Source: an uncultured Acidobacteriota bacterium
GTDB taxonomy: Bacteria; Acidobacteriota; Terriglobia; Bryobacterales; Bryobacteraceae
Length of the DNA: 52,940 nucleotides
Direction of reading: 5' to 3'
NCBI GenBank assembly: GCA_902825945.1
Contig: CADECY010000022.1
Location: 32,829-85,768, forward strand
How positions within the stretch are numbered: position 1 is the first letter of the stretch; every line of letters begins with the position of its first letter. A program made the translations under genes and the position numbers. Below the pieces are notes generated by a model. That model did no database searches. It was not told the origin of the DNA and saw only the letters and a list, made by a program, of their open reading frames with translations. Shown in pieces: positions 18,621 to 30,442 of this stretch.

Positions 18621-19583
18621 ATGGGCGATACACTAGCGAGAGTGCTCACCCCAGAAGAGATTCTCGCGGCGGAAGCGCGCATCCGGCCGCGCATCCGGAC
18701 TACGCCTGTGATCGAAGTGGACGCATCCACGTTCGGCACCGCTGGGCCGCTCTCGTTGAAGCTCGAGTTCATGCAGAATTCCGGGTCGTTCAAAGCCCGT
18801 GGCGCGTTCAATCGCGCGCTGTCTCAGCCGATTCCGCCTGCCGGACTGGTGGCGGCCTCGGGCGGCAATCACGGCGCGGCGGTCGCGTTCGTGGGACGTG
18901 CGCTCGGATGTCCAGCGGCGATCTTCGTGCCGAAGATTTCGCCCGAATCGAAGGTCCGGCGGCTGCGCGATTATGGCGCGGACGTGAACATCGTCGGCGA
19001 TCACTACGTCGAGGCGCTCGCGGCGAGCCAGGAACGGGCGCGCGCGACGGGAGCGCTCCCCATCCACGCCTATGACATGCCCGAGACGTTGGCGGGGCAG
19101 GGAACCGTGGCGGTCGAGTGGGAGCGGCAGGCGCCGGAACTCGACACCGTCCTGGTCGCGACCGGCGGCGGCGGACTCATCGGCGGCATGGCTGCCTGGT
19201 ATCGCGGACGTATTCGCGTGGTTTCGGTGGAGCCCGAACTGGCGCCGACTCTCGCCGAAGCATTGAAACAGGGCCGTCCGGTGGATGTCCAACCTTCCGG
19301 AATCGCCGCTGATTCGCTCGGTGCCAAGCGCGTGGGCGAGTTGATGTTCCCCATAGCGCAACAGTTTGTGGCGCGCGCGGTATTGGTGACCGATGACGCG
19401 ATTCGGCATGCGCAGCGAATGCTCTGGGACCGGCTGCGCGCGGCGGTGGAACCGGGCGGTGCCACCGCGCTCGCGGCGCTCGTGAGTGGTGCCTATGTCC
19501 CTTCGAAAGGAGAGCGGGTCGGCGTGCTGGTCTGTGGCGCCAACGTCAACCCCGCGGATCTCTCCCTTTCCGAGGCCAAATGA
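18621..19583 (+). CDS. Serine/threonine dehydratase-like PLP enzyme
   Basis: 320 residues from ATG 18621 (a GGAG lies 11 bases before it); ATG 18597 in frame adds 8 residues but would overlap the divergent gene. The PLP lysine is K58 in NSGSFKARGAFN, followed by SGGNHGAAVAFVGR and the phosphate loop GGGGLIGG. Fold type II, like threonine deaminase and serine racemase: removes water and ammonia from Ser or Thr to give a 2-keto acid. There is no C-terminal regulatory ACT domain, so it resembles the catabolic form. Cytoplasmic. Confidence 0.92.
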   Translation: MGDTLARVLTPEEILAAEARIRPRIRTTPVIEVDASTFGTAGPLSLKLEFMQNSGSFKARGAFNRALSQPIPPAGLVAASGGNHGAAVAFVGRALGCPAAIFVPKISPESKVRRLRDYGADVNIVGDHYVEALAASQERARATGALPIHAYDMPETLAGQGTVAVEWERQAPELDTVLVATGGGGLIGGMAAWYRGRIRVVSVEPELAPTLAEALKQGRPVDVQPSGIAADSLGAKRVGELMFPIAQQFVARAVLVTDDAIRHAQRMLWDRLRAAVEPGGATALAALVSGAYVPSKGERVGVLVCGANVNPADLSLSEAK

Positions 19584-19701
19584 GTTTACACCCTTGAATC
19601 GATCTCGCGTGATATTCTGACCGGGCTATCTCGCAGGGGCCGCGATAGACCACTGGTCGAGGTGTCCCTTGCGGGGCGATCTCGTCGAAAGGATGCATCT
19701 A

Positions 19702-21198
19702 ATGTATCAGAAACCCCTCGTTGGGCTTTCGTTGCTGGGCGTGTTGGCCGCGTATTCGTTGGCCGATACGATCCCGCTCCAAATGCTCGACCCCAATCTT
19801 CAAGCCACGGTAGTTCTCAATGCCGGAATCACCCAGCCGATCGGCATTGTGTTCCTGGCCGCTAACGATTTTCTCGTCTTGGAAAAGGCCACCGGCCAAA
19901 TCAAGCGAGTCGTCGCCGGCGTCGTGCAGTCGCCTCCCGTGCTTGACCTGGCGGTGAACTCGAACTCCGAGCGCGGTCTGCTCAGCATGGTGAAGAGCCC
20001 ACGCTTTCCTACCGACCCTAGCGTCTACATCCGCTGGACGGAAAGCTCTACGGGGGCCGACTCCTCCGCCGTGAGCGATGTCCCACTCCTCGGCAATCGA
20101 GTGGACCGCTTTGTCTGGAACGGCTCTACTTTGATTCAAGCCGAGAACGTAATCCGCCTCCGCTCCCGCCAGACCGACAATGTCGCTATCCCGAATCACC
20201 CTGGCACCAGCAACGTAAACGAGGCTGGCAACCATAATGGTGGCGTCCTTCGGTTTGGACCCGACGGGAAGCTCTACCTCTTCATGGGCGATCAGGGACG
20301 CCGCGGCTGGCTTCAGAACCTCGCGAACGGCCCCTTTTTGACGGCTCCGCTCGTGGACGACACATTCGGCGGGCCGACTCCCGACAATGCCCACCTTACT
20401 GGCGTCATCCTGCGTCTCAATACGGATGGCACCGCTCCCGCCGACAACCCCTTCTTCGCGGCAGGCGCCTCGATTGGCGGCGAAGTGGGGGCCAATATTC
20501 AGAAGATCTACTCCTATGGCCACAGGAACGGCTTCGGCATGGCCTTTGACCCGGTGGGTGGTTCCCTTTGGGAAACCGAGAACGGCGATGATTCGTTCAG
20601 CGAAATCAATCGCGCGTTTCCCGGCATGAATGGTGGATGGATTCAACTTGCTGGTCCGCTGAGCCGGATCACCGAGTTCAAATCGATCGAGACCACACTG
20701 TTCGGCTTGGCGTTGCAGCAGGTCCGTTATCCTCCGACCCGTGTGGCGTATACACCGTTCGTCGCTTCTTCCCGGATGTTGATGTTGCCGGGGGCGGTCT
20801 ATTCGGATCCCGACCTCAGTTGGAAATACGAGGTGGGGCCTTCCGGCACCGCGTTCGTGGAGGGTACCGCGCTGGGCGCCGAATATGCCGGCACGATGTG
20901 GATGGGTTCGGCTCGCGGCTTCTCTCAGGTCGGCGGAACGGGCGGCAGCATCTACCGGTTCCGCCTCACCGCCGACCGGCAGCATCTGGACTTGAGTGCC
21001 GATCCCAGACTCGCTGACCGCGTAGCCGATAACCTGTTCCGGGCGCAGAAGTTCGAAGGCACGGAGAGTGAATCGCTGATCATCGGCCGTGGTTTCGGCA
21101 CCACGCCCGATATCGAACAGGGACCTGACGGCAACCTCTACGTCGTGTCGCTCACCGACAACGCCATATACAAAATCAGCCGCGTGCAACCGCTTTAG
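19702..21198 (+). CDS. Secreted PQQ-dependent sugar dehydrogenase (GSDH family)
   Basis: 498 residues from ATG 19702, preceded by AAAGG at a good distance; it begins a signal peptide (LVGLSLLGVLAAYSLA). The mature protein is a six-bladed propeller of the glucose/sorbosone dehydrogenase family: ITQPIGIVFLAANDFLVLEK, NHNGGVLRFGPDGKLYLFMG, YSYGHRNGFGMAFDPVGGSLWETENG, and PDIEQGPDGNLYVVSLTDNA at the end. The YGHRNGFG and ENG motifs are the PQQ/calcium and substrate region. It would oxidise sugars or related alcohols in the periplasm or outside. It is followed after 15 bases by a PEP-CTERM protein, so both probably act at the cell surface. Confidence 0.9.
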   Translation: MYQKPLVGLSLLGVLAAYSLADTIPLQMLDPNLQATVVLNAGITQPIGIVFLAANDFLVLEKATGQIKRVVAGVVQSPPVLDLAVNSNSERGLLSMVKSPRFPTDPSVYIRWTESSTGADSSAVSDVPLLGNRVDRFVWNGSTLIQAENVIRLRSRQTDNVAIPNHPGTSNVNEAGNHNGGVLRFGPDGKLYLFMGDQGRRGWLQNLANGPFLTAPLVDDTFGGPTPDNAHLTGVILRLNTDGTAPADNPFFAAGASIGGEVGANIQKIYSYGHRNGFGMAFDPVGGSLWETENGDDSFSEINRAFPGMNGGWIQLAGPLSRITEFKSIETTLFGLALQQVRYPPTRVAYTPFVASSRMLMLPGAVYSDPDLSWKYEVGPSGTAFVEGTALGAEYAGTMWMGSARGFSQVGGTGGSIYRFRLTADRQHLDLSADPRLADRVADNLFRAQKFEGTESESLIIGRGFGTTPDIEQGPDGNLYVVSLTDNAIYKISRVQPL

Positions 21199-21213
21199 AT
21201 TGGAGAACGAAAC

Positions 21214-21924
21214 ATGATGAGAAAAATTTTGTTGACCGCCGCCGTTGCGTGCGTCCTTCCGGCTGTCGCGCCGGCGGCCTTGATCGTCAATGGGGGATTC
21301 GAATCCGGCCTTACGAGTTGGGTGACGGCCGACCAAATCGGAAGTGACGGGACCTTTACCGCCCAAAGCGGCACCCTCAGTCCGGTGAACGGCGATGCCG
21401 TACCAGCGCCGCCAGAGGGAGTCCAGGCTGCCATGACGGACGCGGGCGGCCCTGGTAGCCACGCGTTATATCAGGACATCACGATTCCCTCGGGGTTCAC
21501 CACGGGCCGAATCACCTTCTCCCTATTCATTGGGAACCGCGGTGACCGGTTCACCACTCCCTCCGCTGCCGGATTGGATTTTGCAACGGCGGCCATCAAT
21601 CAGCAGGTGAGAGTGGACCTCATGACTACATCGGCGGGAGTGTTCAGCGTCGCAGGCGGCGACATCCTGCAAAACCTTTATCAGAGCCAACCCGGCAATA
21701 CCTTGATCAGCGGCTACAACACCTTCTCGGTGTACATCTCGACGGTGTTGGCTGCCAATCAGGGCGGGACGATCCGCCTTCGGTTTGCCGAGGTGGACAA
21801 TCTCGCACCGCTGCAATTCGGTGTCGATAACGTGAACATCGACGGGGTGCCGGAACCCGCGACCTTTGGGCTGATCGCTGCTGGATTGGCCGGGATGGTC
21901 TGGCGGCGTTCGCGCCGCTCCTGA
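21214..21924 (+). CDS. PEP-CTERM sorting-domain protein
   Basis: 236 residues. An N-terminal signal (RKILLTAAVACVLPAVAPAA) leads to NGGFESGLTSWVTADQ, the start of a carbohydrate-binding-like beta-sandwich (DUF642/CBM-like). The C-terminus is a textbook PEP-CTERM tail: VPEPATFGLIAAGLAGMVWRR, i.e. PEP motif, membrane helix and basic end. Such proteins are cut by an exosortase and often joined to extracellular polysaccharide. No exosortase is in the window. A GGAG ribosome site lies 9 bases before the ATG. In an operon with the sugar dehydrogenase. Confidence 0.93.
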   Translation: MMRKILLTAAVACVLPAVAPAALIVNGGFESGLTSWVTADQIGSDGTFTAQSGTLSPVNGDAVPAPPEGVQAAMTDAGGPGSHALYQDITIPSGFTTGRITFSLFIGNRGDRFTTPSAAGLDFATAAINQQVRVDLMTTSAGVFSVAGGDILQNLYQSQPGNTLISGYNTFSVYISTVLAANQGGTIRLRFAEVDNLAPLQFGVDNVNIDGVPEPATFGLIAAGLAGMVWRRSRRS

Positions 21925-21995
21925 AACAGGCAAAAAGATATGCGGGCCGGGGCCAGTTTCGCCCCGCGCCCGCGCACCGATGAGAACCTGTATCC

Positions 21996-23117
21996 CTATT
22001 TCGGCCCGAAATACACCACGAACCCGACCAGCAGAGTGCTCTGGTTCTTGGCGCTGGCGAGTTCGTTGCCGCGATCGAAGAACGGCTGGTTCGACCAGTC
22101 ACGGCGGTATTCGAACCGGGTCAGGAAGCCCTTCTGCATCTTGTACTCGACCGTGGCCGTGAACTCCTGCAGCCGCTGCGGAGTGAGCGTGATGAACCCG
22201 TCGATGTCGTTGTAGTACTCGTAGCGCGGGCTGATGGCGATCGACGGCGTGACCTGGAACTTGCCCGCCATTCCGATGCCCCACCAGTTCTGATTGCCGA
22301 GCACCTTGCTCTTGTCCACGGCAACGTCCCAGTTGACGTAAAAGCTGGCCTTTTCGTGCGGATTCAGTAGCAGGACGGTGTCCATGAAGTGGCGCATGCC
22401 CGGTACGCCCTGGGATTTTTCAGGTCCCGCGTAGTAGTTGTTGAGCAGCGACACCTTCTTGCCGTTGAGCGCGCTGGTGAGCCCGATGGTCTTTCCGGAG
22501 TTGTTCTCCTCCACGTTGTTCCAGCCGTTGACCAGTTGCACGCCACCGGTCCAGTAAGAGGTGAGCGGCTTGCTGACACGCGCACCGAAGTGATAGTAGG
22601 GGCCGTTGGCGTAGAGTAATGCTCGCGAGTAATTCCAATTCAAGTGAGTCTCGGTCAGTTCGGCGCCAGCGCTCGTGTAAAACTTGCCGAAGTCGAACTG
22701 GAAGCCCTTCCATTTTTCGGGCTTGACCGAGACATAGGCCTGCATGACGTGCCGCATGATGCTCGCGCCGTCCTTCAGCGGCTCGGTCGCGTGGAAGATG
22801 TCGAAGGAACGGCCGAATCCGAAATCCATACGGAAGCCGATCGGGTCGGGCCCATGTTCCATGGTGACCTTGGCCATGTTGAGACTGAAGGAGTTGGCGC
22901 GGACGTCGAAATTGCGAATGACGTTCGTGCGGGACGCCGGGTGGTTGAAATTCAGGCTGTAGTAGCCATCGACCAATCCACTGAAATCGATTGGACCTGC
23001 GGACCAGGCAGGAGGCGCGGACGGGGCGGGAGCTGGCGCTGGCGGCGCTTGAGCCAACGCCACCGCCGATAGCCCGGCGGCGATTACTGCCGCGCGGACG
23101 CTCTTGTTGAATGCCAT
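21996..23117 (-). CDS. Outer-membrane beta-barrel (porin-like) protein
   Basis: 373 residues from ATG 23117, with GGGAG 9 bases upstream. Signal peptide (VRAAVIAAGLSAVALAQA), then a Pro/Ala-rich spacer and alternating amphipathic strands to the end, finishing in LVGFVVYFGPK. Motifs such as DFSGLVDGYYSLNFNHP, GFRMDFGFGRSFD and GKFYTSAGAELTE match the BBP2/OmpL-like outer-membrane family. It probably forms a passive channel for solutes. It is divergently oriented to the first ammonium transporter, with a shared 300-base control region, so a link to nitrogen supply is possible but unproven. Confidence 0.88.
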   Translation of the reverse strand: MAFNKSVRAAVIAAGLSAVALAQAPPAPAPAPSAPPAWSAGPIDFSGLVDGYYSLNFNHPASRTNVIRNFDVRANSFSLNMAKVTMEHGPDPIGFRMDFGFGRSFDIFHATEPLKDGASIMRHVMQAYVSVKPEKWKGFQFDFGKFYTSAGAELTETHLNWNYSRALLYANGPYYHFGARVSKPLTSYWTGGVQLVNGWNNVEENNSGKTIGLTSALNGKKVSLLNNYYAGPEKSQGVPGMRHFMDTVLLLNPHEKASFYVNWDVAVDKSKVLGNQNWWGIGMAGKFQVTPSIAISPRYEYYNDIDGFITLTPQRLQEFTATVEYKMQKGFLTRFEYRRDWSNQPFFDRGNELASAKNQSTLLVGFVVYFGPK

Positions 23118-23418
23118 TTGAAAAATCTCCCGTTCAATATTCAAAAATTGTTGCTCGAGTAGGGATGGACCCCTGCTAGTCGAGAATACCGGTGCATGCC
23201 CCGGAAGGGCCAATAGAAAAATTGGATTGGCTCGATAGAAACGTTTAGTTCGACTCTTGGCATGGGCCGTTGCATGATGGGATCGTGCTGCTCGGCAAGC
23301 TCATTCCAAACACTCCCGCACGACGCCGCTTTGCTTGCGCCGCACACGTTCGTTACCGGCCTTCGGAATTTCCGGAACGAGCGTCACTGTGCGGGTGATA
23401 CCAGGAGATTGTGTCTCG
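23118..23418. promoter_or_regulatory. Divergent intergenic region between porin and ammonium transporter genes
   Basis: 301 bases without a gene. It must hold promoters for both genes. A partial sigma-54 match, TGGCATGGGCCGTTGCAT at 23260-23277, points towards amt, but the GG to GC spacing is 11 rather than the usual 10. A short palindrome, CGGAATTTCCG, lies nearer the amt start at 23364-23374. The AGGAG ribosome site of amt is at 23403-23407. Nothing firm beyond that. Confidence 0.35.
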
Positions 23419-24789
23419 ATGAAACGACTCTACGCTCTTGGGCTCTGCTTGCCTGTCGCCATGTTCGCCCAGGCGCAACCCGACAAGATCGCCGCCCTCG
23501 AAAGCGCGGTGCAATCGGCCCAGTCAGCCGGTGACAATGCATGGATGTTGACCAGCTCCGCGCTGGTCCTGATGATGACCGGACCCGGTCTCGCGCTGTT
23601 CTACAGCGGCCTGGTCCGCAGGAAAAACGTGCTCGGCACGATGATGCAGAGTTTCATACTGATGGCTCTCGTCTCGGTCCTGTGGGCACTGTTCGGATAC
23701 AGTCTCGCCTTCGGTGAGGGTTCGCCCTTTCTCGGCGACCTGCGCTACCTGATGCTCGCGGGCGTCGAGGGCGCGCCGATGCCGGACTATGCCGCCACCA
23801 TTCCGCACCAGACCTTCATGGTCTTCCAGCTCATGTTCGCGATCATTACTCCCGGGCTGATCTGTGGTGCCTACGCGGAACGCATGAAGTTCAGCGCGAT
23901 GGTGCTGTTCTCGACGCTTTGGCTCATTTTCGTCTACTGCCCGATGGCCCACATGGTGTGGGGCAAGGGCGGATTGTTCAATGCATTTCTCGGCGGCTCG
24001 ATTCCGTGTTTCGATTTCGCGGGCGGTACCGTCGTCCACATTACGTCCGGCGTTTCGGCGCTCGTGTGCGCGCTCTACATGGGAAAGCGCAAGGGCTACA
24101 ACGTCGAGCCGATGCGTCCGCACAGCCTGGTGCTGAGCTTCATCGGTGCCTGCCTGCTGTGGGTAGGCTGGTTCGGATTCAACGCGGGCAGCGCTCTGGG
24201 CTCTGGTTCGCTCGCCACCAGCGCCTTCGTGGCTACGCACTTCGGAGCGGCGGCGGCGACGCTCGGATGGCTGGCGATGGAGTGGCTCCGCACCGGCAAA
24301 CCGAGCGTTCTCGGCGGAATCTCGGGCGCGGTGGCCGGACTGGTGGCGATCACCCCGGCGTCGGGCTTCGTGAAGCCGATGCCCGCGATCCTCATCGGTC
24401 TGGCGGCCGGCATCTTCTGCTACATCATGGTGGCGATGGTCAAGGAGAAGCTCGGCTACGATGATTCGCTGGATGCCTTCGGTGTCCACGGCGCGGGAGG
24501 AACGCTCGGCGCGATTCTGACCGGCGTTTTCGCGACCAACACCGTGAATGGCGCCTACAAGGACTCGGCCGGCAAGGTGCTGCCGATCGGCTTGGTGGAC
24601 GGCAACGGCGGACAGATCGTCAACCAGTTGATCGGTACCGCGGTAGCATGGGGTTTGGCGATCGTGGGCACCCTGATCATCCTGAAGATCTGCGACATGG
24701 TGGTGGGCGTTCGCGTTTCGCCGGAAGACGAGACCACCGGACTGGATCTTTCCCAGCACGGTGAAGACGGCTACAGCTTTGAAGCGTAA
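23419..24789 (+). CDS. amt: Ammonium transporter
   Basis: 456 residues from ATG 23419, with AGGAG upstream. N-terminal signal (RLYALGLCLPVAMFAQA) as in other Amt proteins, then 11 membrane segments. Family motifs: GDNAWMLTSSALVLMMTGPG, ALFYSGLVRRKNVLG, DFAGGTVVHITSGVSALVCA, LLWVGWFGFNAGSALG, DDSLDAFGVHGAGGTLG. The pore histidines (HITSG and FGVHG) are present. Imports ammonium; activity is blocked by GlnK when nitrogen is ample. The gene order amt-glnK-glnD is an ordinary nitrogen module and is likely one operon, with 15 bases to glnK. Confidence 0.97.
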   Translation: MKRLYALGLCLPVAMFAQAQPDKIAALESAVQSAQSAGDNAWMLTSSALVLMMTGPGLALFYSGLVRRKNVLGTMMQSFILMALVSVLWALFGYSLAFGEGSPFLGDLRYLMLAGVEGAPMPDYAATIPHQTFMVFQLMFAIITPGLICGAYAERMKFSAMVLFSTLWLIFVYCPMAHMVWGKGGLFNAFLGGSIPCFDFAGGTVVHITSGVSALVCALYMGKRKGYNVEPMRPHSLVLSFIGACLLWVGWFGFNAGSALGSGSLATSAFVATHFGAAAATLGWLAMEWLRTGKPSVLGGISGAVAGLVAITPASGFVKPMPAILIGLAAGIFCYIMVAMVKEKLGYDDSLDAFGVHGAGGTLGAILTGVFATNTVNGAYKDSAGKVLPIGLVDGNGGQIVNQLIGTAVAWGLAIVGTLIILKICDMVVGVRVSPEDETTGLDLSQHGEDGYSFEA

Positions 24790-27601
<2,812 letters not shown>

Positions 27602-27653
27602 ATTAAACCTTTTGACGCGCCGGGAATGGCGCGGACGAAGGTAGAATAAACGC

Positions 27654-28151
27654 GTGGCGGAAACACAATCTCAATCCCGCCGTCGATTCCACGAGGTGGC
27701 AATCCACGGCTTGATGGCGCTCATCAGCGGCGCCCTTGGCGTCCCAGCGGCTTTGTACCTGCTCCTTCCTGCAAAGTCGTCTCGAAAGGAGGAGTGGACC
27801 GAAGTCGGCGATTTGGCTCAAATTTCGCAGAAAACTCCAGAAGAAGTGGTGTTTCGCCGCAAACGGAAAGACGGCTGGAAGATCCTCAACGAGAAGACCA
27901 GCGCCTGGATCCGCCGCATCTCGGACAAGGAAGCCGTCGCATTCGCGCCGTCCTGCACCCACCTCGGTTGCGCCTATCACTGGGAGGACAAATCGAACAC
28001 CTTTGTCTGCCCCTGCCACACATCGGCCTTCTCACCAGAGGGTAAGGTACTCATGGGACCAGCGCCGCGCTCACTCGACCAGTACGAAGTGAAAATCGAT
28101 GGCGGCAAGATCCTGCTGGGCCGCGTGATCCAGTCCGGGGAGAACACCTAG
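27654..28151 (+). CDS. qcrA: Rieske iron-sulfur protein of a menaquinol/cytochrome c reductase
   Basis: 165 residues from GTG 27654. One N-terminal membrane anchor (about 18-42: IHGLMALISGALGVPAALYL) and a Rieske domain with both cluster motifs, CTHLGC (about 100-105) and CPCH (about 119-122). It passes electrons from quinol to the c-type hemes. The next gene, cytochrome b, starts on the base after this stop codon, so they are co-translated. Gene symbol by analogy with Gram-positive style qcrA-qcrB; petA/petC would be equally fair. Confidence 0.93.
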   Translation: MAETQSQSRRRFHEVAIHGLMALISGALGVPAALYLLLPAKSSRKEEWTEVGDLAQISQKTPEEVVFRRKRKDGWKILNEKTSAWIRRISDKEAVAFAPSCTHLGCAYHWEDKSNTFVCPCHTSAFSPEGKVLMGPAPRSLDQYEVKIDGGKILLGRVIQSGENT

Positions 28152-29780
28152 ATGTTGACCAAGGTGCTCGACTGGCTGGACGACCGGACGGGGATTCCCT
28201 CCTTCGTCCAGCACTTCCTGGACGAAGAGATCCCGGCGTCATCGGGCTGGCACCAGGTCCTCGGGAGCATGGCCATGTTCGGCTTCATGCTCCAGGCGCT
28301 GACCGGGCTGCTGCTCGCTTTCAACTACGCGCCCACGCCCGGCGATGCTCATTCGAGTGTCCGCTACATCATGACCGAGCTCACCGGCGGTGCGCTGATT
28401 CGCGGCCTCCATCATTGGGGCGCGAGCATGATGATCGTGGTCGTGGCGCTGCACATGGTGCAAGTGCTGCTCTGGGGCGCCTACAAGAAGCCCCGTGAAG
28501 CCACCTGGATCGTCGGATTGATCCTGCTCCAAGTGACCTTGGCGTTCGGCCTCACCGGATACCTGCTGCCTTGGGATAACCGGGCCTACTGGGGTACGGT
28601 CGTCACCACGCAGATCGCGAGCAAGGCGCCGGGCGCTGGCCCCTATATCCTCCGGCTCATGGGTGTCGACGCTGGAGCCGTCGGATCGGTGACGTTCGCC
28701 CGTTTCTATACACTCCACGTGATGCTACTGCCGCTGGTGATTTCAGGGCTGATCGCCTTGCACGTCTATCTCGTCCGCCGCCACGGTGTTGCGCCGGCTC
28801 CGGGCGACGAACTGAAGCCGAAGAAGAAGTTCTTCCCCGAACAAGTGTTCAAGGACACCGTCGCGATCTTCGTGATGTTCTCGATTCTGATGGTGCTCGC
28901 CATCACCGCCAAAGCGCCGCTCGGCGCCATCGCCGATCCGACGGACACCCACTATATCCCGCGCCCCGAATGGTACTTCCTGTTCCTTTTCCAGACACTG
29001 AAGTTCTTTGACGGCCCGCTCGAGATCATCGGCAGCATGGTGCTTCCCGGACTGGCGATGACGGCCCTCGCCCTGTTGCCCTTCTTCGATCGCGGCGAGG
29101 TGAAGCGGGTGGGCCAGCGGACGACCGCGATAGCCGCCGTGGTGCTCGGAGCGCTGACCTGGGCGGGATTGACCGGTGCCGCCGTTCGTTCCACGCCGAA
29201 GCTCATCGAAATTGACGGACTCACGCAGGCCGAGCCCCAGGTGTGGCAGCAACTGACGCCGATCGAGATGTCGGGTATCGGCTATTTCCGCAAGGAGAAC
29301 TGCTTCCAATGCCACCGCATCGGAAGCCGCGGCACGGCGAGCGGTCCTGATCTCACCAAAACCGCGTCGATCCACGACGCCAAGTGGATGATCGAGCATT
29401 TCAAACAACCCCAAGCCATGGTTCCGGGCAGTCCGATGCCGCCGTTCCAGTTGTCCGAACAGCAGATGAACGCGCTGGCGGCCTTCATCCTGCGACTGAC
29501 CCCGCAATCGGCCGAAGCTCTCGCTTCGGCGCCCGACTTCGCGGTGGACGGTGCTCTTGTGTACCAGAGGTTCGCGTGTGGTGCGTGTCATCAGGTGAAC
29601 GGGGTGGGCATGAAGCAGGGTCCGGCGCTGAACGGACTGAGCAAGCGGCGTGAGCGCGCCTGGGTGGTGGGGCATTTCGGTGACCCGAAGAAATTTTCAC
29701 CCGGTTCGACGATGCCGCCGTACAAGCTAGCGCAAAAGGATCTCGACAACCTGACGGACTATCTGATGGGGCTGGACTGA
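28152..29780 (+). CDS. qcrB: Cytochrome b fused to two c-type cytochrome domains
   Basis: 542 residues. Residues 1-360 form a full cytochrome b: heme His pairs in LHHWGASMM (87/88), LHMVQVLLW (101) and the LHVMLLPLVISGLIALHVYL helix, and the quinol-site PEWY in IPRPEWYFLFLF. The rest holds two c-type domains: CFQCH at 384 with MPPF Met ligand, and CGACH at 476 with MPPY Met ligand. So the protein carries two b and two c hemes. There is no separate cytochrome c1 gene next to it; the fused c domains must take that role. It is the catalytic subunit of the bc-type complex in the membrane. Separate b and c1 subunits are the commoner arrangement. Confidence 0.93.
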   Translation: MLTKVLDWLDDRTGIPSFVQHFLDEEIPASSGWHQVLGSMAMFGFMLQALTGLLLAFNYAPTPGDAHSSVRYIMTELTGGALIRGLHHWGASMMIVVVALHMVQVLLWGAYKKPREATWIVGLILLQVTLAFGLTGYLLPWDNRAYWGTVVTTQIASKAPGAGPYILRLMGVDAGAVGSVTFARFYTLHVMLLPLVISGLIALHVYLVRRHGVAPAPGDELKPKKKFFPEQVFKDTVAIFVMFSILMVLAITAKAPLGAIADPTDTHYIPRPEWYFLFLFQTLKFFDGPLEIIGSMVLPGLAMTALALLPFFDRGEVKRVGQRTTAIAAVVLGALTWAGLTGAAVRSTPKLIEIDGLTQAEPQVWQQLTPIEMSGIGYFRKENCFQCHRIGSRGTASGPDLTKTASIHDAKWMIEHFKQPQAMVPGSPMPPFQLSEQQMNALAAFILRLTPQSAEALASAPDFAVDGALVYQRFACGACHQVNGVGMKQGPALNGLSKRRERAWVVGHFGDPKKFSPGSTMPPYKLAQKDLDNLTDYLMGLD

Positions 29781-29948
29781 GAGAACTCCCGTTGTTCGAG
29801 TGTGGACTCCTGTCCGCGGTGCAGTTGGGCGCCGAGCCGGAGGGGAATCACCACGAAGTTGCGTGATCGCCGGATTTCGCGCACGTGCGGGCATGCCCGG
29901 TTCCCATGTCCGCATGGCGGGAACTTTCTTCAGGCCCTGAATGAAGCG

Positions 29949-29972
29949 AGGCGGTGAACTGGTTCACCGCCT
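29949..29972. terminator. Perfect inverted repeat between convergent genes
   Basis: AGGCGGTGAAC and GTTCACCGCCT are exact inverse complements, 11 bases each with 2 bases between; as RNA this makes a 10-pair stem with a 4-base loop. It sits between the cytochrome b gene and the convergent DUF1801-like gene. No T-run follows on either strand, so termination is inferred from location only. A perfect 12-base palindrome CGGGCATGCCCG lies nearby at 29888-29899. The rest of the 282-base gap shows nothing clear. Confidence 0.4.
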
Positions 29973-30062
29973 ACTCAGGAAGTCCTGGAACGTCCGTTGC
30001 CGGCGGCTCCCAAACGGGGTGCAATCCTGGAGCGGAATCAGGGAAGACAATGAGCGAGAACG

Positions 30063-30440
30063 TCACAGCCACCCGATGGTCTTCCATTCGGCGAGGCCGC
30101 TCCTGGCGAGTTGCTTCAGTTGCGCTACGGTAGCGGCATCTGGCGCCGATTTGAAGTTGAAGCAGCTCTTGCCCTGCATCCGCTTCTTCAGCTCCGCAGG
30201 GATCTGTTTCTGAAGCGGCGGTGACATGTAGAGCGGCATCAGATGCACGCTGACATAGGACTTGCCCGTCTTGATGGCGCCGAAAAACAGCGGCCGCCCT
30301 TTGTGTTGCGGGAATGCCGAAGGCGTCTTCGACTCGAGCACGTACTCGCCCGGCCGCTCCGCCTTGATCGAGAGTTTCCTCACACAGCCGGCGAATACGG
30401 GCTTCAGGGCCTGGAACACCGCGTCGAAGTCCGCGGGCAT
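30063..30440 (-). CDS. DUF1801-like small cytoplasmic protein
   Basis: 125 residues from ATG 30440, which has a perfect AGGAGGTG ribosome site; a GTG at 30446 falls inside that site and is less likely. The motif SYVSVHLMPLYMSPPL and GKSCFNFKS, and the closing GLAEWKTIGW, resemble DUF1801/YdhG-type proteins, a poorly understood family of small cytoplasmic folds. It starts 2 bases after the stop of the epimerase gene, so the two are in one operon. No catalytic residues can be named. Confidence 0.65.
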   Translation of the reverse strand: MPADFDAVFQALKPVFAGCVRKLSIKAERPGEYVLESKTPSAFPQHKGRPLFFGAIKTGKSYVSVHLMPLYMSPPLQKQIPAELKKRMQGKSCFNFKSAPDAATVAQLKQLARSGLAEWKTIGWL

Positions 30441-30442
30441 GG

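Noticed and set aside
23260..23277. Sigma-54 promoter ahead of the first amt gene
   Set aside because: TGGCATGGGCCGTTGCAT has the right elements, but GG and GC are separated by 11 bases instead of 10, and the second amt has no such match.
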